64,000 nucleotides of DNA, taken from assembly GCF_022810405.1 (NCBI RefSeq), contig NZ_JALGQE010000006.1:186001-250000 (forward strand), given 5' to 3'. Origin of the DNA: Rhodococcus sp. ARC_M5. Lineage in GTDB: Bacteria; Actinomycetota; Actinomycetes; Mycobacteriales; Mycobacteriaceae. The notes under the pieces were generated by a model. It worked only from the letters and a program-made list of their open reading frames with translations. It was not told the DNA's origin and searched no databases. The position numbers were made by a program, and so were the translations under genes. Below are positions 1-8,840 of this stretch, one piece after another (the stretch's first letter is position 1; every line of letters starts with the position of its first letter).

Positions 1-2
1 CA

Positions 3-410
3 GCCGTTGCTCGTGCCGAGGACAACGGTATCGATCTGAGCATCGTGATCGTGCCGACCGAACCTCGCCACGACTCGCAGCTGCGTGATCTCGCGACAGC
101 GGTCGGAGCACGCGAGGGCGGGACTGTTCTCGTACTGAGCCCCGGGCAGGTGGGTACGTTCAGCGACTCGATCAGTCGGGTGACCCTCGAGGCCGGCCAG
201 GACCGGACCTACACCGGCGACCACGTCGTTGCCGCGGACAACTTCGTCGACACCCTCGTCGAGGACCAGACTCCCTGGGGCTTGCTGACGGGCGGGCTGG
301 TCGTGATCGTCGCCGCGGTGGCAGCACTGACAGCCGCCGTGAAGGTGCGTCGATATCGTGCGCGGTCGGCCACTGCCGCCCCGCACGATGCACAGCCCGT
401 CGAGCGCTGA
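3..410 (+). CDS. Rv1476-family membrane protein (5' end outside window)
   Basis: This is the 3' part of a small membrane protein. The frame is open to the left edge, so the GTG at 45 is probably not the true start and 135 residues are visible. The N-terminal part is a soluble alpha/beta-like stretch. A single hydrophobic segment (about nt 277-345, with LLTGGLVVIVAAVAALTAAV) is followed by a short Arg-rich cytoplasmic-looking tail. The family assignment (Rv1476/DUF6676-like) rests on this architecture and on its place directly before a RipA-like hydrolase, as in M. tuberculosis. No enzymatic motif is visible. It may act in the cell envelope with the hydrolase, but that is inference from position only. 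Confidence 0.7.
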   Translation, partial: AVARAEDNGIDLSIVIVPTEPRHDSQLRDLATAVGAREGGTVLVLSPGQVGTFSDSISRVTLEAGQDRTYTGDHVVAADNFVDTLVEDQTPWGLLTGGLVVIVAAVAALTAAVKVRRYRARSATAAPHDAQPVER

Positions 411-838
411 CGTCACGCGCGGATTCGTCATTCGACCGACCGACGCAGACGGGGCACTGCGCCGTCGGATGTCGGTTCGGAAAAAGTCCGAAAAATTGTT
501 TTCGGCAAACACCGAGTTCACGGCATTGTGCCTGGTGAAATTACAAATGTGTCATTTGTGACTGGAGTTTCTTTAGTGTGCGAAGTGTCGTACGGTGCCA
601 TTGGCACTGCTGGGGAAGGAGTGTCGCAGAAGGCAGGTGTCATCCGTGGGGAACTCGGGAGGCCACTGCTTCGGGTGTGACTGACGTGGTTCGCACCTGT
701 CGTGTCGCTGCGCGCCCCTTTCCCGCCCGGCGAACATGTTCACCGTCACCTGCGGTCGGGGTGGAGGACGGAGAGCACCTCGGCGGCACGACTGTCCTCT
801 CGGGACCGGAGTGAATGCCGGACCCGAGGGAGACATTT
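411..838 (+). promoter_or_regulatory. Long non-coding leader/promoter region of the RipA-like gene
   Basis: These 428 bases hold no convincing gene. Visible elements are: an AT-richer stretch (480-580); an inverted repeat ACAAATG-TGT-CATTTGT at 543-559, a likely operator; GAGGAC (764-769) able to pair with GTCCTC (794-799); and CTCGGG (799-804) able to pair with CCCGAG (823-828), which reaches into the GAGGGAG ribosome-binding site at 826-832. The two pairings exclude each other. In mycobacteria the homologous gene is controlled by MtrA, but I could not assign an MtrA box with confidence. Confidence 0.55.
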
Positions 839-2368
839 GTGAGCCGACGTCCAGTTCGCGGCACGCGCCGCAGAGCGCTCGTCCGTACCCGATTCGTGCT
901 GGCAGGTGCCGGTCTCGTTCTCGCGCTGACGGCGACCATGCCCGGAGTCGCCGCCGCGGTACCTCCGCCTCCCCCCAATCCGTCCGACACCGACATCGCC
1001 GCTGCCGGAAGTGCAGTCGACTCCCGTCTGGGGCAGGTCGGGCAGCTGATCGACGCGATCGCGTCCGCCAACCAACAACTCGCACAGCTCGACGACGAGG
1101 TCGCCGTGAAGCGAGAAGGCGTCAACAAAGCCCTGGTCGATCTGCAGAACGCACGGGACGCCGCGGACGTTGCCGCAGCCGTCGTGGGAGCAGCCCAGCA
1201 GGCGCTCGCCGATGCCGGCACGCAGATTCAGGCAGCTCAGCGCAAGTTCGACGAATTCGCCAAATCGAGCTACACCCAGGGCTCGGGCGTCGCCTCGATG
1301 GCGTCGTTTCTTGGATCGAGCGGACCGGACGACGTCCTGGACCGCGCCCAGGTCCTGAAGGTTCTGTCCAACAGCCAGAATGCAGTACTGGACGGCTTGC
1401 AGCGCGCCCGTACCGAGCAGGCGAACCGCGACTCGGCGGCGCGTGAGTCCAAGCAGCAGGCCGACGCGGCAGCGTCGGAAGCCGAGGCAAAGAAGGCCGA
1501 GGCCGAGCAGGCGATCGCCGAGGCGCAGGCCGCGCTGCAGGCAGAGGCCGACCGCAAGGCCACGATCGAATCCCAGCGTGATTCGGCGCAGACCGAGCTC
1601 GATGCCGCCCGCAGCAACGTCGCAGGTCTGCAGGACCAGCGTGCGGCGTACGGCGACTGGGAGGCGCAGAAGGCGGCCGAGGATGCCGCCATCGCCGCCG
1701 CCACCGCCGCAGCCAAGGAAGCTGCTGTGCAGGCAGCTGCCCGAGTGTCGGCCAACCTTGCGGCGCAACAACGCGCGGCGGCCATTGCCGAGGGGCAGCG
1801 CTCGCACGTCGACGTGGACGACGATTCCAGCACGTCGACCGATACGGACAGCTCCACCACAACCACACCCACGACACCGAAGACGACCACCACACCGAAG
1901 ACGCCCACGAAACCGAAGACGTCCACGACGCCGTCGGTCACCGGAAGCGCCGCCGTCGAATTGGCGATCGACCGCGGAATGAGCCAACTCGGCGTGCCGT
2001 ACTCGTGGGGTGGCGGAGACGAGAACGGACCGACGAAGGGCATCAGGGACGGCGGAGTCGCAGACAGCTACGGCGACTACAACAAGGTCGGCTTCGACTG
2101 CTCGGGATTGATGATCTACGCGTTCGCAGGCCTGGGAATCTCGCTGCCGCACTACACCGGCTACCAATACACCGCGGGCAAGCAGGTGCCGTCCTCGGAG
2201 ATGAAGCGTGGCGACATGATCTTCTACGGACCCAACGCCAGCCAACACGTCGCGCTCTACCTCGGCGACGGCAAGATGCTCGAAGCGCCCCAGTCCGGTT
2301 CGGTGGTCAAGGTATCCGACGTGCGATACAGCGGTATGACCCCCTACGCCGTACGCATGGTGTCCTGA
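839..2368 (+). CDS. ripA: RipA-like NlpC/P60 peptidoglycan endopeptidase
   Basis: Secreted D,L-endopeptidase that cuts peptide stems of peptidoglycan, in mycobacteria for daughter-cell separation. The GTG at 839 is preferred to the upstream in-frame ATG at 815 because GAGGGAG (826-832) sits 6 nt before it. The protein has 509 aa: an Arg-rich signal peptide (about 1-40), an Ala/Glu/Gln-rich coiled coil (about 45-320), a Thr/Pro/Lys-rich linker (about 330-365) and a C-terminal NlpC/P60 domain. The catalytic set is Cys421 (FDCSG), His470 (QHVAL) and Glu482; the 49 and 12 residue spacings match RipA (C383/H432/E444). The coiled coil probably autoinhibits or localises the enzyme, as in RipA. No separate ripB follows, unlike in M. 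tuberculosis. Confidence 0.9.
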   Translation: MSRRPVRGTRRRALVRTRFVLAGAGLVLALTATMPGVAAAVPPPPPNPSDTDIAAAGSAVDSRLGQVGQLIDAIASANQQLAQLDDEVAVKREGVNKALVDLQNARDAADVAAAVVGAAQQALADAGTQIQAAQRKFDEFAKSSYTQGSGVASMASFLGSSGPDDVLDRAQVLKVLSNSQNAVLDGLQRARTEQANRDSAARESKQQADAAASEAEAKKAEAEQAIAEAQAALQAEADRKATIESQRDSAQTELDAARSNVAGLQDQRAAYGDWEAQKAAEDAAIAAATAAAKEAAVQAAARVSANLAAQQRAAAIAEGQRSHVDVDDDSSTSTDTDSSTTTTPTTPKTTTTPKTPTKPKTSTTPSVTGSAAVELAIDRGMSQLGVPYSWGGGDENGPTKGIRDGGVADSYGDYNKVGFDCSGLMIYAFAGLGISLPHYTGYQYTAGKQVPSSEMKRGDMIFYGPNASQHVALYLGDGKMLEAPQSGSVVKVSDVRYSGMTPYAVRMVS

Positions 2369-2380
2369 CTCCCGAGCACT

Positions 2381-2531
2381 CCTGCGGTCCCACTCCGGTA
2401 CTTCTGCGTCGTTCCGCAGGCTCCACTCCGGTACTTCTGGTCGTTCCGCAGGCTCCACTCTCGAGCTATTGCGTCGTTCCGCAGGCTCCACTCCGGAGCC
2501 ACTGCGTCGTTCCGCAGGCTCCACTCCGGCG
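2381..2531 (+). repeat. 32-33 bp tandem repeat, four copies plus a degenerate one
   Basis: Four units start at 2406, 2439, 2471 and 2504, each beginning near GTCGTTCCGCAGGCTCCACT; a degenerate unit precedes them (2381-2405). Units are 32 or 33 bp and abut with no spacers, so this is not a CRISPR. The 22-base core is nearly invariant and the remaining 10-11 bases vary. The array lies between the RipA-like gene and moxR. A second array of the same family, in the same orientation relative to flanking genes, is at 49166-49231. Function unknown. Confidence 0.9.
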
Positions 2532-2593
2532 CGCGCGGCGGGGGCGCCTTTCGGCACGCACGCAGATCACCTGGAATAGTTGATTGCGGCGGT

Positions 2594-3961
2594 ATGAAAC
2601 GTGCCCGACGACGATCGACTGAAAGCGGTGAATTCTTGGTGACATCACGTGACGGCCGGATTTCGAACGACGAGGGGTCGACGGCAGTCGAGTCTCCGAC
2701 TCCGAATCCACCGAGTGGGGAGCCGAAGCGGGTGGACAGTCCGGCCCTCGCCGAGGACGTCCAGCTTCTCGAGAAGGCCGTGTACGAGGTCAAGCGCGTG
2801 ATAGTCGGACAGGACCGTCTCGTCGAGCGCATTCTGGTGGGGTTGCTCGCACGCGGACACGTCTTGCTCGAAGGTGTGCCTGGCGTGGCCAAGACCCTTG
2901 CAGTCGAGACCTTCGCGAGGGTCGTGGGCGGCTCTTTCTCGCGAGTTCAGTTCACCCCTGATCTCGTTCCGACCGACCTCGTCGGAACCAGGATCTATCG
3001 TCAGGGCCGGGAGGAGTTCGACACCGAACTCGGACCGGTCGTGGCCAACTTCGTTCTGGCCGACGAGATAAACCGAGCGCCGGCGAAAGTCCAGTCCGCA
3101 CTGCTCGAGGTCATGGCAGAACGACACGTGACCATCGGTGGCAAGACGTTCTCGATGCCCGATCCGTTTCTCGTGATGGCCACGCAGAACCCCATCGAGA
3201 ACGAGGGTGTCTACCCCCTACCCGAAGCTCAGCGCGACCGATTCCTGTTCAAGATCGTCGTCGACTACCCCACGATCGAAGAAGAACGCGAGATCGTCTA
3301 CCGCATGGGTATCAAGGCGCCCGAGCCCAAGCAGATCCTCGACCCGGTCGAGCTGGTTCGGCTGCAGAATCTGGCCAGCTCGGTGTTCGTGCACCACGCT
3401 CTCGTCGACTACGTGGTGCGAGTCATCTCCGCTACGCGAACGCCGGAGCAGTTCGGTATGGACGACGTGGCCAGCTGGATCGCGTACGGCGCGTCACCGC
3501 GTGCCACGCTCGGAATCATCGCGGCGTCCAGGGCGCTTGCTCTGCTCCGGGGTCGCGATTATGTCGTTCCGCAGGACGTCCTCGAGGTCATCCCCGACGT
3601 CCTCCGGCACCGTCTGGTGTTGTCCTACGACGCTCTGGCCGACGAGGTGACTCCCGAAACGGTCATCTCCCGGGTTCTGCAGACCGTCGGGTTGCCACAG
3701 GTATCACCGCAGGCGGTCCCGGTGCCGCAGAGCAACGGAGCCGGCTCGGAAGGTCCGCACGTCGACGGACGTCAGCCGCAGGGGCAGTATCCGCCGCAAG
3801 GGCAGTTCCCCGCTGCCGGCCAGTACCCCGGCCGAGGACAGGCCCCTACTCCTCAGCAGCCCGCGCCTCAGCACCCGCAGGGTGGCCAGTACGGCCAACC
3901 GGCACCATCTCTGCAGAAGCCGTCGGGTGACGGCCCGGCGATCGGTACGCCGGGGCAGTGA
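2594..3961 (+). CDS. moxR1: MoxR-family AAA+ ATPase with PQG-rich tail
   Basis: AAA+ ATPase of the MoxR family, chaperone-like proteins that work with VWA-domain partners. Walker A is GVPGVAKT (94-101) and Walker B is VLADEINR (154-161). A sensor-like ATQNPIE stretch and the lid domain follow. After about residue 375 there is a low-complexity tail with repeated PQGQ/GQYP units, which makes the protein 455 aa against about 377 for M. tuberculosis MoxR1 (remembered length). The ATG at 2594 follows GGCGGT; a GTG at 2639 is a possible alternative. The gene overlaps the next by 4 bp (GTGA), forming a moxR-DUF58-VWA operon like Rv1479-Rv1481. Confidence 0.9.
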   Translation: MKRARRRSTESGEFLVTSRDGRISNDEGSTAVESPTPNPPSGEPKRVDSPALAEDVQLLEKAVYEVKRVIVGQDRLVERILVGLLARGHVLLEGVPGVAKTLAVETFARVVGGSFSRVQFTPDLVPTDLVGTRIYRQGREEFDTELGPVVANFVLADEINRAPAKVQSALLEVMAERHVTIGGKTFSMPDPFLVMATQNPIENEGVYPLPEAQRDRFLFKIVVDYPTIEEEREIVYRMGIKAPEPKQILDPVELVRLQNLASSVFVHHALVDYVVRVISATRTPEQFGMDDVASWIAYGASPRATLGIIAASRALALLRGRDYVVPQDVLEVIPDVLRHRLVLSYDALADEVTPETVISRVLQTVGLPQVSPQAVPVPQSNGAGSEGPHVDGRQPQGQYPPQGQFPAAGQYPGRGQAPTPQQPAPQHPQGGQYGQPAPSLQKPSGDGPAIGTPGQ

Positions 3962-4953
3962 GCGGATCCGACACCGCTCCCGAGACCACACGCCGACCCG
4001 TCGTTTCTCGGCCGCCGTCGTTTCGATCGGGTGAGCTTCGCGACCCCAAGTTGGCTGCGGCGCTGCGGACCCTCGAACTGACGGTACGCAGACGGCTGGA
4101 CGGGGTACTGCACGGCGACCATCTCGGATTGATCCCCGGTCCCGGATCGGAACCGGGTGACGCCAGGGAATATCAACCGGGCGACGACGTCCGTCAGATG
4201 GACTGGTCGGTCACCGCACGCACGACGCATCCGCACGTACGGCAGTCCGTGGCCGACCGCGAGCTGGAGACCTGGCTCGTGGTCGACCTGTCCGCGAGCC
4301 TCGATTTCGGCACCACCGGGTGCGAGAAGCGGGATCTAGCGGTCGCGGCCTCGGCTGCGATCACGCATCTGTCCGGTGGCGGCGGAAACCGAATCGGTGC
4401 GGTGGTGGCCACCGGTTCCGATACAACCCGGATCCCGGCACGGGGCGGCCGCGTGCACACCCAGTCGATGCTCCGAGCCATCGCCACGACACCGGCTGCG
4501 GCCGACGGGGTGCGCGGCGACCTGCGCGCTGCCATCGAAGCACTGCGACGGCCCGAACGCCGCCGCGGGATGGCCGTGGTGATCAGCGATTTTCTCGGTC
4601 CGATCGACTGGGAGCGCTCGCTCCGGGCAATCTCGGCGCGGCACGACGTGTTGGCCGTCGAGGTGCTCGATCAGCGTGATCTGGAGCTACCCGACGTCGG
4701 TGACGTCGTGCTGCACGATCCCGAATCCGGCCGTACCCGTGAATTCAGCACGACGCCGCGGCTGCGTGCCGACTTCGCGCGCGCTGCAGCAGCACACCGC
4801 GACGACGTGGAGAAGGCGCTACGACGGTGCGGAGCACCACGCCTGACGCTGCGCACCGACGGCGACTGGATTGCCGACGTCGTACGGTTCGTGACCGCAC
4901 GCAGGCACACCATCGGGTCCGGGTTCACCAACACCGCTCGGGCGGCGCGATGA
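3958..4953 (+). CDS. DUF58 domain protein
   Basis: 331-aa DUF58 protein, the usual middle partner of MoxR and VWA genes. The start is a GTG overlapping the moxR stop, and the stop overlaps the next ATG (ATGA), so translation is probably coupled. The family hallmark [15 protein letters not shown] is present around residues 74-88, followed by a VWA-like fold beginning [13 protein letters not shown]. The fold has DxSxS-like residues and may bind metal. No membrane segment is evident. It is likely a cytoplasmic member of an envelope-related complex; the precise role of the family is not established. Confidence 0.85.
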   Translation: MSGSDTAPETTRRPVVSRPPSFRSGELRDPKLAAALRTLELTVRRRLDGVLHGDHLGLIPGPGSEPGDAREYQPGDDVRQMDWSVTARTTHPHVRQSVADRELETWLVVDLSASLDFGTTGCEKRDLAVAASAAITHLSGGGGNRIGAVVATGSDTTRIPARGGRVHTQSMLRAIATTPAAADGVRGDLRAAIEALRRPERRRGMAVVISDFLGPIDWERSLRAISARHDVLAVEVLDQRDLELPDVGDVVLHDPESGRTREFSTTPRLRADFARAAAAHRDDVEKALRRCGAPRLTLRTDGDWIADVVRFVTARRHTIGSGFTNTARAAR

Positions 4954-5942
4954 GCCTGACCGATTTCGCTTCGCCCTGGTGGCTGGGCTTTCTCCTCGTC
5001 GTCATCGCGCTGACGGTCGGCTACGTGTGGATTCAGCGGCGCAAGCAGAAGCACGTGCTGCGGTTCTCCAACATGGAGCTGCTCGAGTCCGTTGCGCCCG
5101 ATCGGCCCAATCGGCTGCGGCATGTGCCGACGGCCCTCGTGCTGGTCGGTCTGATGTTTCTGACCGTCGCGTTGGCCGGTCCGACGGACGACCAGCGCGT
5201 GCCACGGAATCGGGCGACCGTCATGCTCGTGATCGACGTGTCGCTCTCCATGGAGGCCACCGACGTCGAGCCGACTCGCTTGGCGGCCGCACAGGATGCA
5301 GCGAAATCCTTCGCCGACGGTTTGACACCCGGGATCAATCTCGGATTGGTCGCCTTTGCCGGCACGGCGTCGGTCCTGGTGTCTCCCACCGCCAATCGCG
5401 AGGCCACCAAGTCCGCCATCGACAAGTTGCAGCTCAGTGAACGAACGGCCACCGGTGAGGCGATCTTCACCTCGCTCCAGTCGATCGACACTCTCGGAGC
5501 GATTCTCGGTGGCGGCGATGCGGCACCTCCTGCGCGCATCGTGCTGCTCTCGGACGGCAAGCAGACCGTTCCCCAGAACCTCGACGACCCACGCGGTGGG
5601 TACACCGCCGCGCGTGCCGCCAAGGACAAGAACGTGCCGATCTCCACGATTTCGTTCGGCACCAGCTACGGCTCGGTGGAAATCGAGGACGAGGCAGGCG
5701 TCGAACGAGTCCCGGTACCGGTCGACGATCCGTCGCTGCGTGAGATCGCAGACCTCTCGGGCGGTAGCTTCTTCACCGCGTCGTCCCTCGAGGACCTCAG
5801 AGACGTCTACGACACCCTCGAAGAGCAGATCGGATTCGAGATCACCCGCGGCGACGCGTCGCGTCCCTGGTTGATCCTCGGTGTCCTGTGTATCTCTGCC
5901 GGGCTCGGTTCGGCGTTGGTGATGCGGCAACGTCTGCCGTGA
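4950..5942 (+). CDS. VWA-domain membrane protein (MoxR partner)
   Basis: 330-aa protein with a von Willebrand factor A domain between membrane segments. The ATG at 4950 overlaps the preceding stop. Two hydrophobic segments occur at about 9-27 and 60-77, and the MIDAS motif DVSLS is at 96-100. A C-terminal hydrophobic helix lies at about 307-325. The layout matches Rv1481/BatA-type proteins. MIDAS-bound metal would mediate protein contacts; with MoxR and the DUF58 protein it likely forms a chaperone or assembly system at the membrane. The next gene is 58-66 bp away, with its own promoter. Confidence 0.85.
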   Translation: MSLTDFASPWWLGFLLVVIALTVGYVWIQRRKQKHVLRFSNMELLESVAPDRPNRLRHVPTALVLVGLMFLTVALAGPTDDQRVPRNRATVMLVIDVSLSMEATDVEPTRLAAAQDAAKSFADGLTPGINLGLVAFAGTASVLVSPTANREATKSAIDKLQLSERTATGEAIFTSLQSIDTLGAILGGGDAAPPARIVLLSDGKQTVPQNLDDPRGGYTAARAAKDKNVPISTISFGTSYGSVEIEDEAGVERVPVPVDDPSLREIADLSGGSFFTASSLEDLRDVYDTLEEQIGFEITRGDASRPWLILGVLCISAGLGSALVMRQRLP

Positions 5943-5950
5943 TCGTTGTT

Positions 5951-5966
5951 CTTACTCACCAGTAAG
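5951..5966. promoter_or_regulatory. Palindromic operator upstream of fabG1
   Basis: CTTACTCACCAGTAAG is a perfect 6-4-6 inverted repeat (CTTACT/AGTAAG). It has the TTACT-N4-AGTAA form typical of TetR-family operators in actinobacterial lipid genes. It lies about 30 bp upstream of the fabG1 -10 element. The regulator cannot be named from sequence alone. Confidence 0.65.
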
Positions 5967-5987
5967 TTTTGCTTTCTCATTCCATGA

Positions 5988-6731
<744 letters not shown>

Positions 6732-6791
6732 AGGCCTACTCGCACAACGATTTCGATAGACGCACACCTCCGAATTAAGGAACACAGCACT

Positions 6792-7616
6792 ATGGGCGGA
6801 TTGCTCGAAGGCAAGACCATTCTCATCACCGGCATCATCACCGATGCCTCCATCGCATTCCACGCCGCTGCCATGGCGCAGGAGCAGGGTGCCAAGGTGA
6901 TCATCACCGGGTTCGATCGGCTTCGACTCATCGATCGCATCGCACAGCGTCTGCCCAAGGAGGTGCCGCCGGCGATCGAGCTCGACGCCACCAACGAGGA
7001 GCATCTGGCAGCGCTGGCCGACCGCGTACGCGAAGTGGCGCCCGAGGGCATCGACGGGGTCCTGCACTCGATTGCCTTCGCGCCCCGCACCCTGATGGGT
7101 CCGGACGCCAAGCCGTTCCTCGACGGCCCCGGCCCCGATGCTGCGAGGGCGTTCGAGATCTCCGCGTGGAGCTATGCGTCGCTGGCTCGCGCTGTTCTGC
7201 CGGTCATGAACGAGGGTGGCTCCATCGTCGGAATGGACTTCGATCCCCGCACGTCGATGCCGTACTACAACTGGATGGGTGTCGCCAAGGCTGCACTCGA
7301 ATCGGTCAACCGCTACGTCGCTCGGGAAGTGGGCGCGGCCAAGCGAATTCGCTCCAATCTCGTCGCGGCAGGACCGATCAGAACCCTTGCCGCCAAGGCA
7401 ATTGCGGGTACGGCTACCGGTGACGCGGCCAAGATGGACCAGCTGAACGTGTACTGGGACGGTGCCGCTCCCATCGGTTGGGATGTCAACGACCCCACCG
7501 TGGTCGCCAAGTCCATCGTCGCCTTGCTCTCCGATTGGCTGCCCGGCACCACCGGATCCATCGTGTACGTCGATGGCGGAGCCAGCCACAACACGTACCT
7601 GCCCGAGAACATGTGA
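6792..7616 (+). CDS. inhA: NADH-dependent enoyl-ACP reductase InhA
   Basis: Last step of the FAS-II cycle, reducing trans-2-enoyl-ACP with NADH; the mycobacterial homologue is the isoniazid target. The 274-aa protein keeps the InhA-type nucleotide motif ([15 protein letters not shown], residues 13-27), Ser93 at the position of resistance residue Ser94 in LHSIAF, and the active-site block GMDFDP...[14 protein letters not shown] with Tyr159 and Lys166. The ATG at 6792 follows AAGGA (6778-6782). A GC-rich hairpin (7623-7650) follows the stop, and hemH comes next, in the same order as in M. tuberculosis. Confidence 0.95.
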   Translation: MGGLLEGKTILITGIITDASIAFHAAAMAQEQGAKVIITGFDRLRLIDRIAQRLPKEVPPAIELDATNEEHLAALADRVREVAPEGIDGVLHSIAFAPRTLMGPDAKPFLDGPGPDAARAFEISAWSYASLARAVLPVMNEGGSIVGMDFDPRTSMPYYNWMGVAKAALESVNRYVAREVGAAKRIRSNLVAAGPIRTLAAKAIAGTATGDAAKMDQLNVYWDGAAPIGWDVNDPTVVAKSIVALLSDWLPGTTGSIVYVDGGASHNTYLPENM

Positions 7617-7622
7617 CACCGC

Positions 7623-7650
7623 GGTGGGCGGAACCACACGTGCGCCCACC
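7623..7650 (+). terminator. Hairpin after inhA
   Basis: GGTGGGCG (7623-7630) pairs with CGCCCACC (7643-7650) over a 12-base loop, a few bases after the inhA stop. There is no strong T-tract, so it may be a weak terminator or an mRNA 3' processing boundary before hemH. Confidence 0.45.
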
Positions 7651-7663
7651 GACATGTTTCGTT

Positions 7664-7696
7664 CGCCGACCGGACCCCCGCCGGGGCCGGTCGGCG
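7664..7696 (+). other. Strong GC hairpin immediately upstream of hemH
   Basis: CGCCGACCGG (7664-7673) pairs with CCGGTCGGCG (7687-7696). Inside the loop, CCCC pairs with GGGG, giving a nearly continuous stem. It ends 11 bases before the hemH ATG at 7708 and directly precedes the purine-rich GGCGGGGG. It could block translation or act as a terminator for inhA; there is no U-tract. Confidence 0.6.
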
Positions 7697-7707
7697 GCGG
7701 GGGCACA

Positions 7708-8796
7708 ATGGAAAACATGACCACCCCTGGAGACTTCGACGCATTGTTGGTGCTCTCGTTCGGCGGACCGGAACAGCCCGCCGACGTACGCCCGTTCCTG
7801 GAGAACGTCACTCGTGGGCGCGGAGTGCCGCCCGAGCGTCTGGACGCCGTTGTCGAGCACTACATGCACTTCGGAGGCGTCTCTCCGATCAACCGGCTCA
7901 ACCGAGACATCATCGATGCGCTTCGTGCTGAATTCGATTCCGCCGGAGTGGATTTGCCGATCTATTTCGGAAACCGCAACTGGCATCCGATGATCGAGGA
8001 CACCGTCGCGACGATGGCGTCGGACGGCATCAGGAACGCACTGGTCTTTCCCACCTCCGCGTGGGGCGGGTACTCCGGATGCAGGCAGTACCACGAGGAC
8101 ATCGCCCGAGCCCGCGCCGCGGTCGGGGACGATGCACCGCATCTGCTCAAGATCCGGCAGTACTACGACCACCCGTTGATGGTCGACACGTTCAGCGACG
8201 CGGTCGCATCAGCGCGAGCCTCACTGCCGGAACAGCACCGAGCCGGTGCGCGTCTGGTGTTCACGGCCCACTCGATTCCGTCGGCCGCCGACGCCAATGC
8301 CGGCCCGCCCGCGGATGGCGGGAATCTCTACAGCCGTCAGGTGGCCGAGGCATCGAGGCTCGTGGCCGCTGCGTCGGGTGTCGACGACTACGACCTGGTG
8401 TGGCAGTCCCGTTCCGGACCGCCTCAGGTTCCGTGGCTGGACCCCGACATCTGTGATCATCTCGAAGCGCTGTCGGCGAAGTCCGTCGACGCCGTGATCG
8501 TGTGTCCGATCGGATTCGTGTCCGACCATCTCGAGGTCGTGTGGGATCTCGACACCGAGGCGGAGGAGAAGGCCCGCGAACTCGGAATGGCCTTCGCCCG
8601 CGCAGGCACCCCGGGATCCGACGCGCGTTTCCCGCAGATGATTCGGGAACTCGTCGACGAATACCGAGTCGGTGGCCGATGCCGCGGACTCGGCAACGTG
8701 CCCGGCTACGGGTCGACATTGGACGGAAGTCGCTGCGCCGTCGGCTGCTGTGAGCAGCTCACCCGCCCCTCCAGGCCTGCGGCTGCCACGTCGTGA
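7708..8796 (+). CDS. hemH: Ferrochelatase with C-terminal [2Fe-2S] cysteines (coproporphyrin type)
   Basis: Inserts Fe(II) into the porphyrin ring; in actinobacteria the substrate is coproporphyrin III (CpfC). The reading frame extends upstream, but the ATG at 7708 (or 7717) fits the conserved start [13 protein letters not shown]. Visible motifs are HSIP with the catalytic His, and the [17 protein letters not shown] block. A Cys in [12 protein letters not shown] and a C-terminal cysteine group (CRGL...CAVGCC) match the four ligands of the actinobacterial [2Fe-2S] cluster. The protein has 362 aa. The 15-bp-stem terminator at 8803 closes the transcript. Confidence 0.92.
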   Translation: MENMTTPGDFDALLVLSFGGPEQPADVRPFLENVTRGRGVPPERLDAVVEHYMHFGGVSPINRLNRDIIDALRAEFDSAGVDLPIYFGNRNWHPMIEDTVATMASDGIRNALVFPTSAWGGYSGCRQYHEDIARARAAVGDDAPHLLKIRQYYDHPLMVDTFSDAVASARASLPEQHRAGARLVFTAHSIPSAADANAGPPADGGNLYSRQVAEASRLVAAASGVDDYDLVWQSRSGPPQVPWLDPDICDHLEALSAKSVDAVIVCPIGFVSDHLEVVWDLDTEAEEKARELGMAFARAGTPGSDARFPQMIRELVDEYRVGGRCRGLGNVPGYGSTLDGSRCAVGCCEQLTRPSRPAAATS

Positions 8797-8802
8797 GCGT
8801 GG

Positions 8803-8840
8803 CTGCCTGACACCCTGCTTCTCCGCAGGGTGTCAGGCAG
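8803..8840. terminator. Bidirectional terminator between hemH and the Rv1486c-like gene
   Basis: CTGCCTGACACCCTG (8803-8817) pairs perfectly with 8826-8840 over an 8-base loop (CTTCTCCG). The two genes converge here, and the stop codon of the minus-strand gene (8833-8835) lies inside the stem. Confidence 0.85.

Noticed and set aside
619..715. c-di-AMP (ydaO) riboswitch before the RipA-like gene
   Set aside because: Parts such as GGGGAAC and TTCGCACCTGTC resemble it, but the closing stem and CAGCTAAC-type motif are missing; left as a hypothesis for an RF00379 search.
2406..2531. Possible CRISPR array
   Set aside because: The units abut with no unique spacers and no cas genes are nearby; it is a plain tandem repeat.
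746..2557. Long minus-strand open frame of 603 codons over the RipA-like gene
   Set aside because: It mirrors codon bias of the plus-strand gene, is Arg/Gly-rich without a recognisable domain, and the plus frame has a perfect catalytic set.
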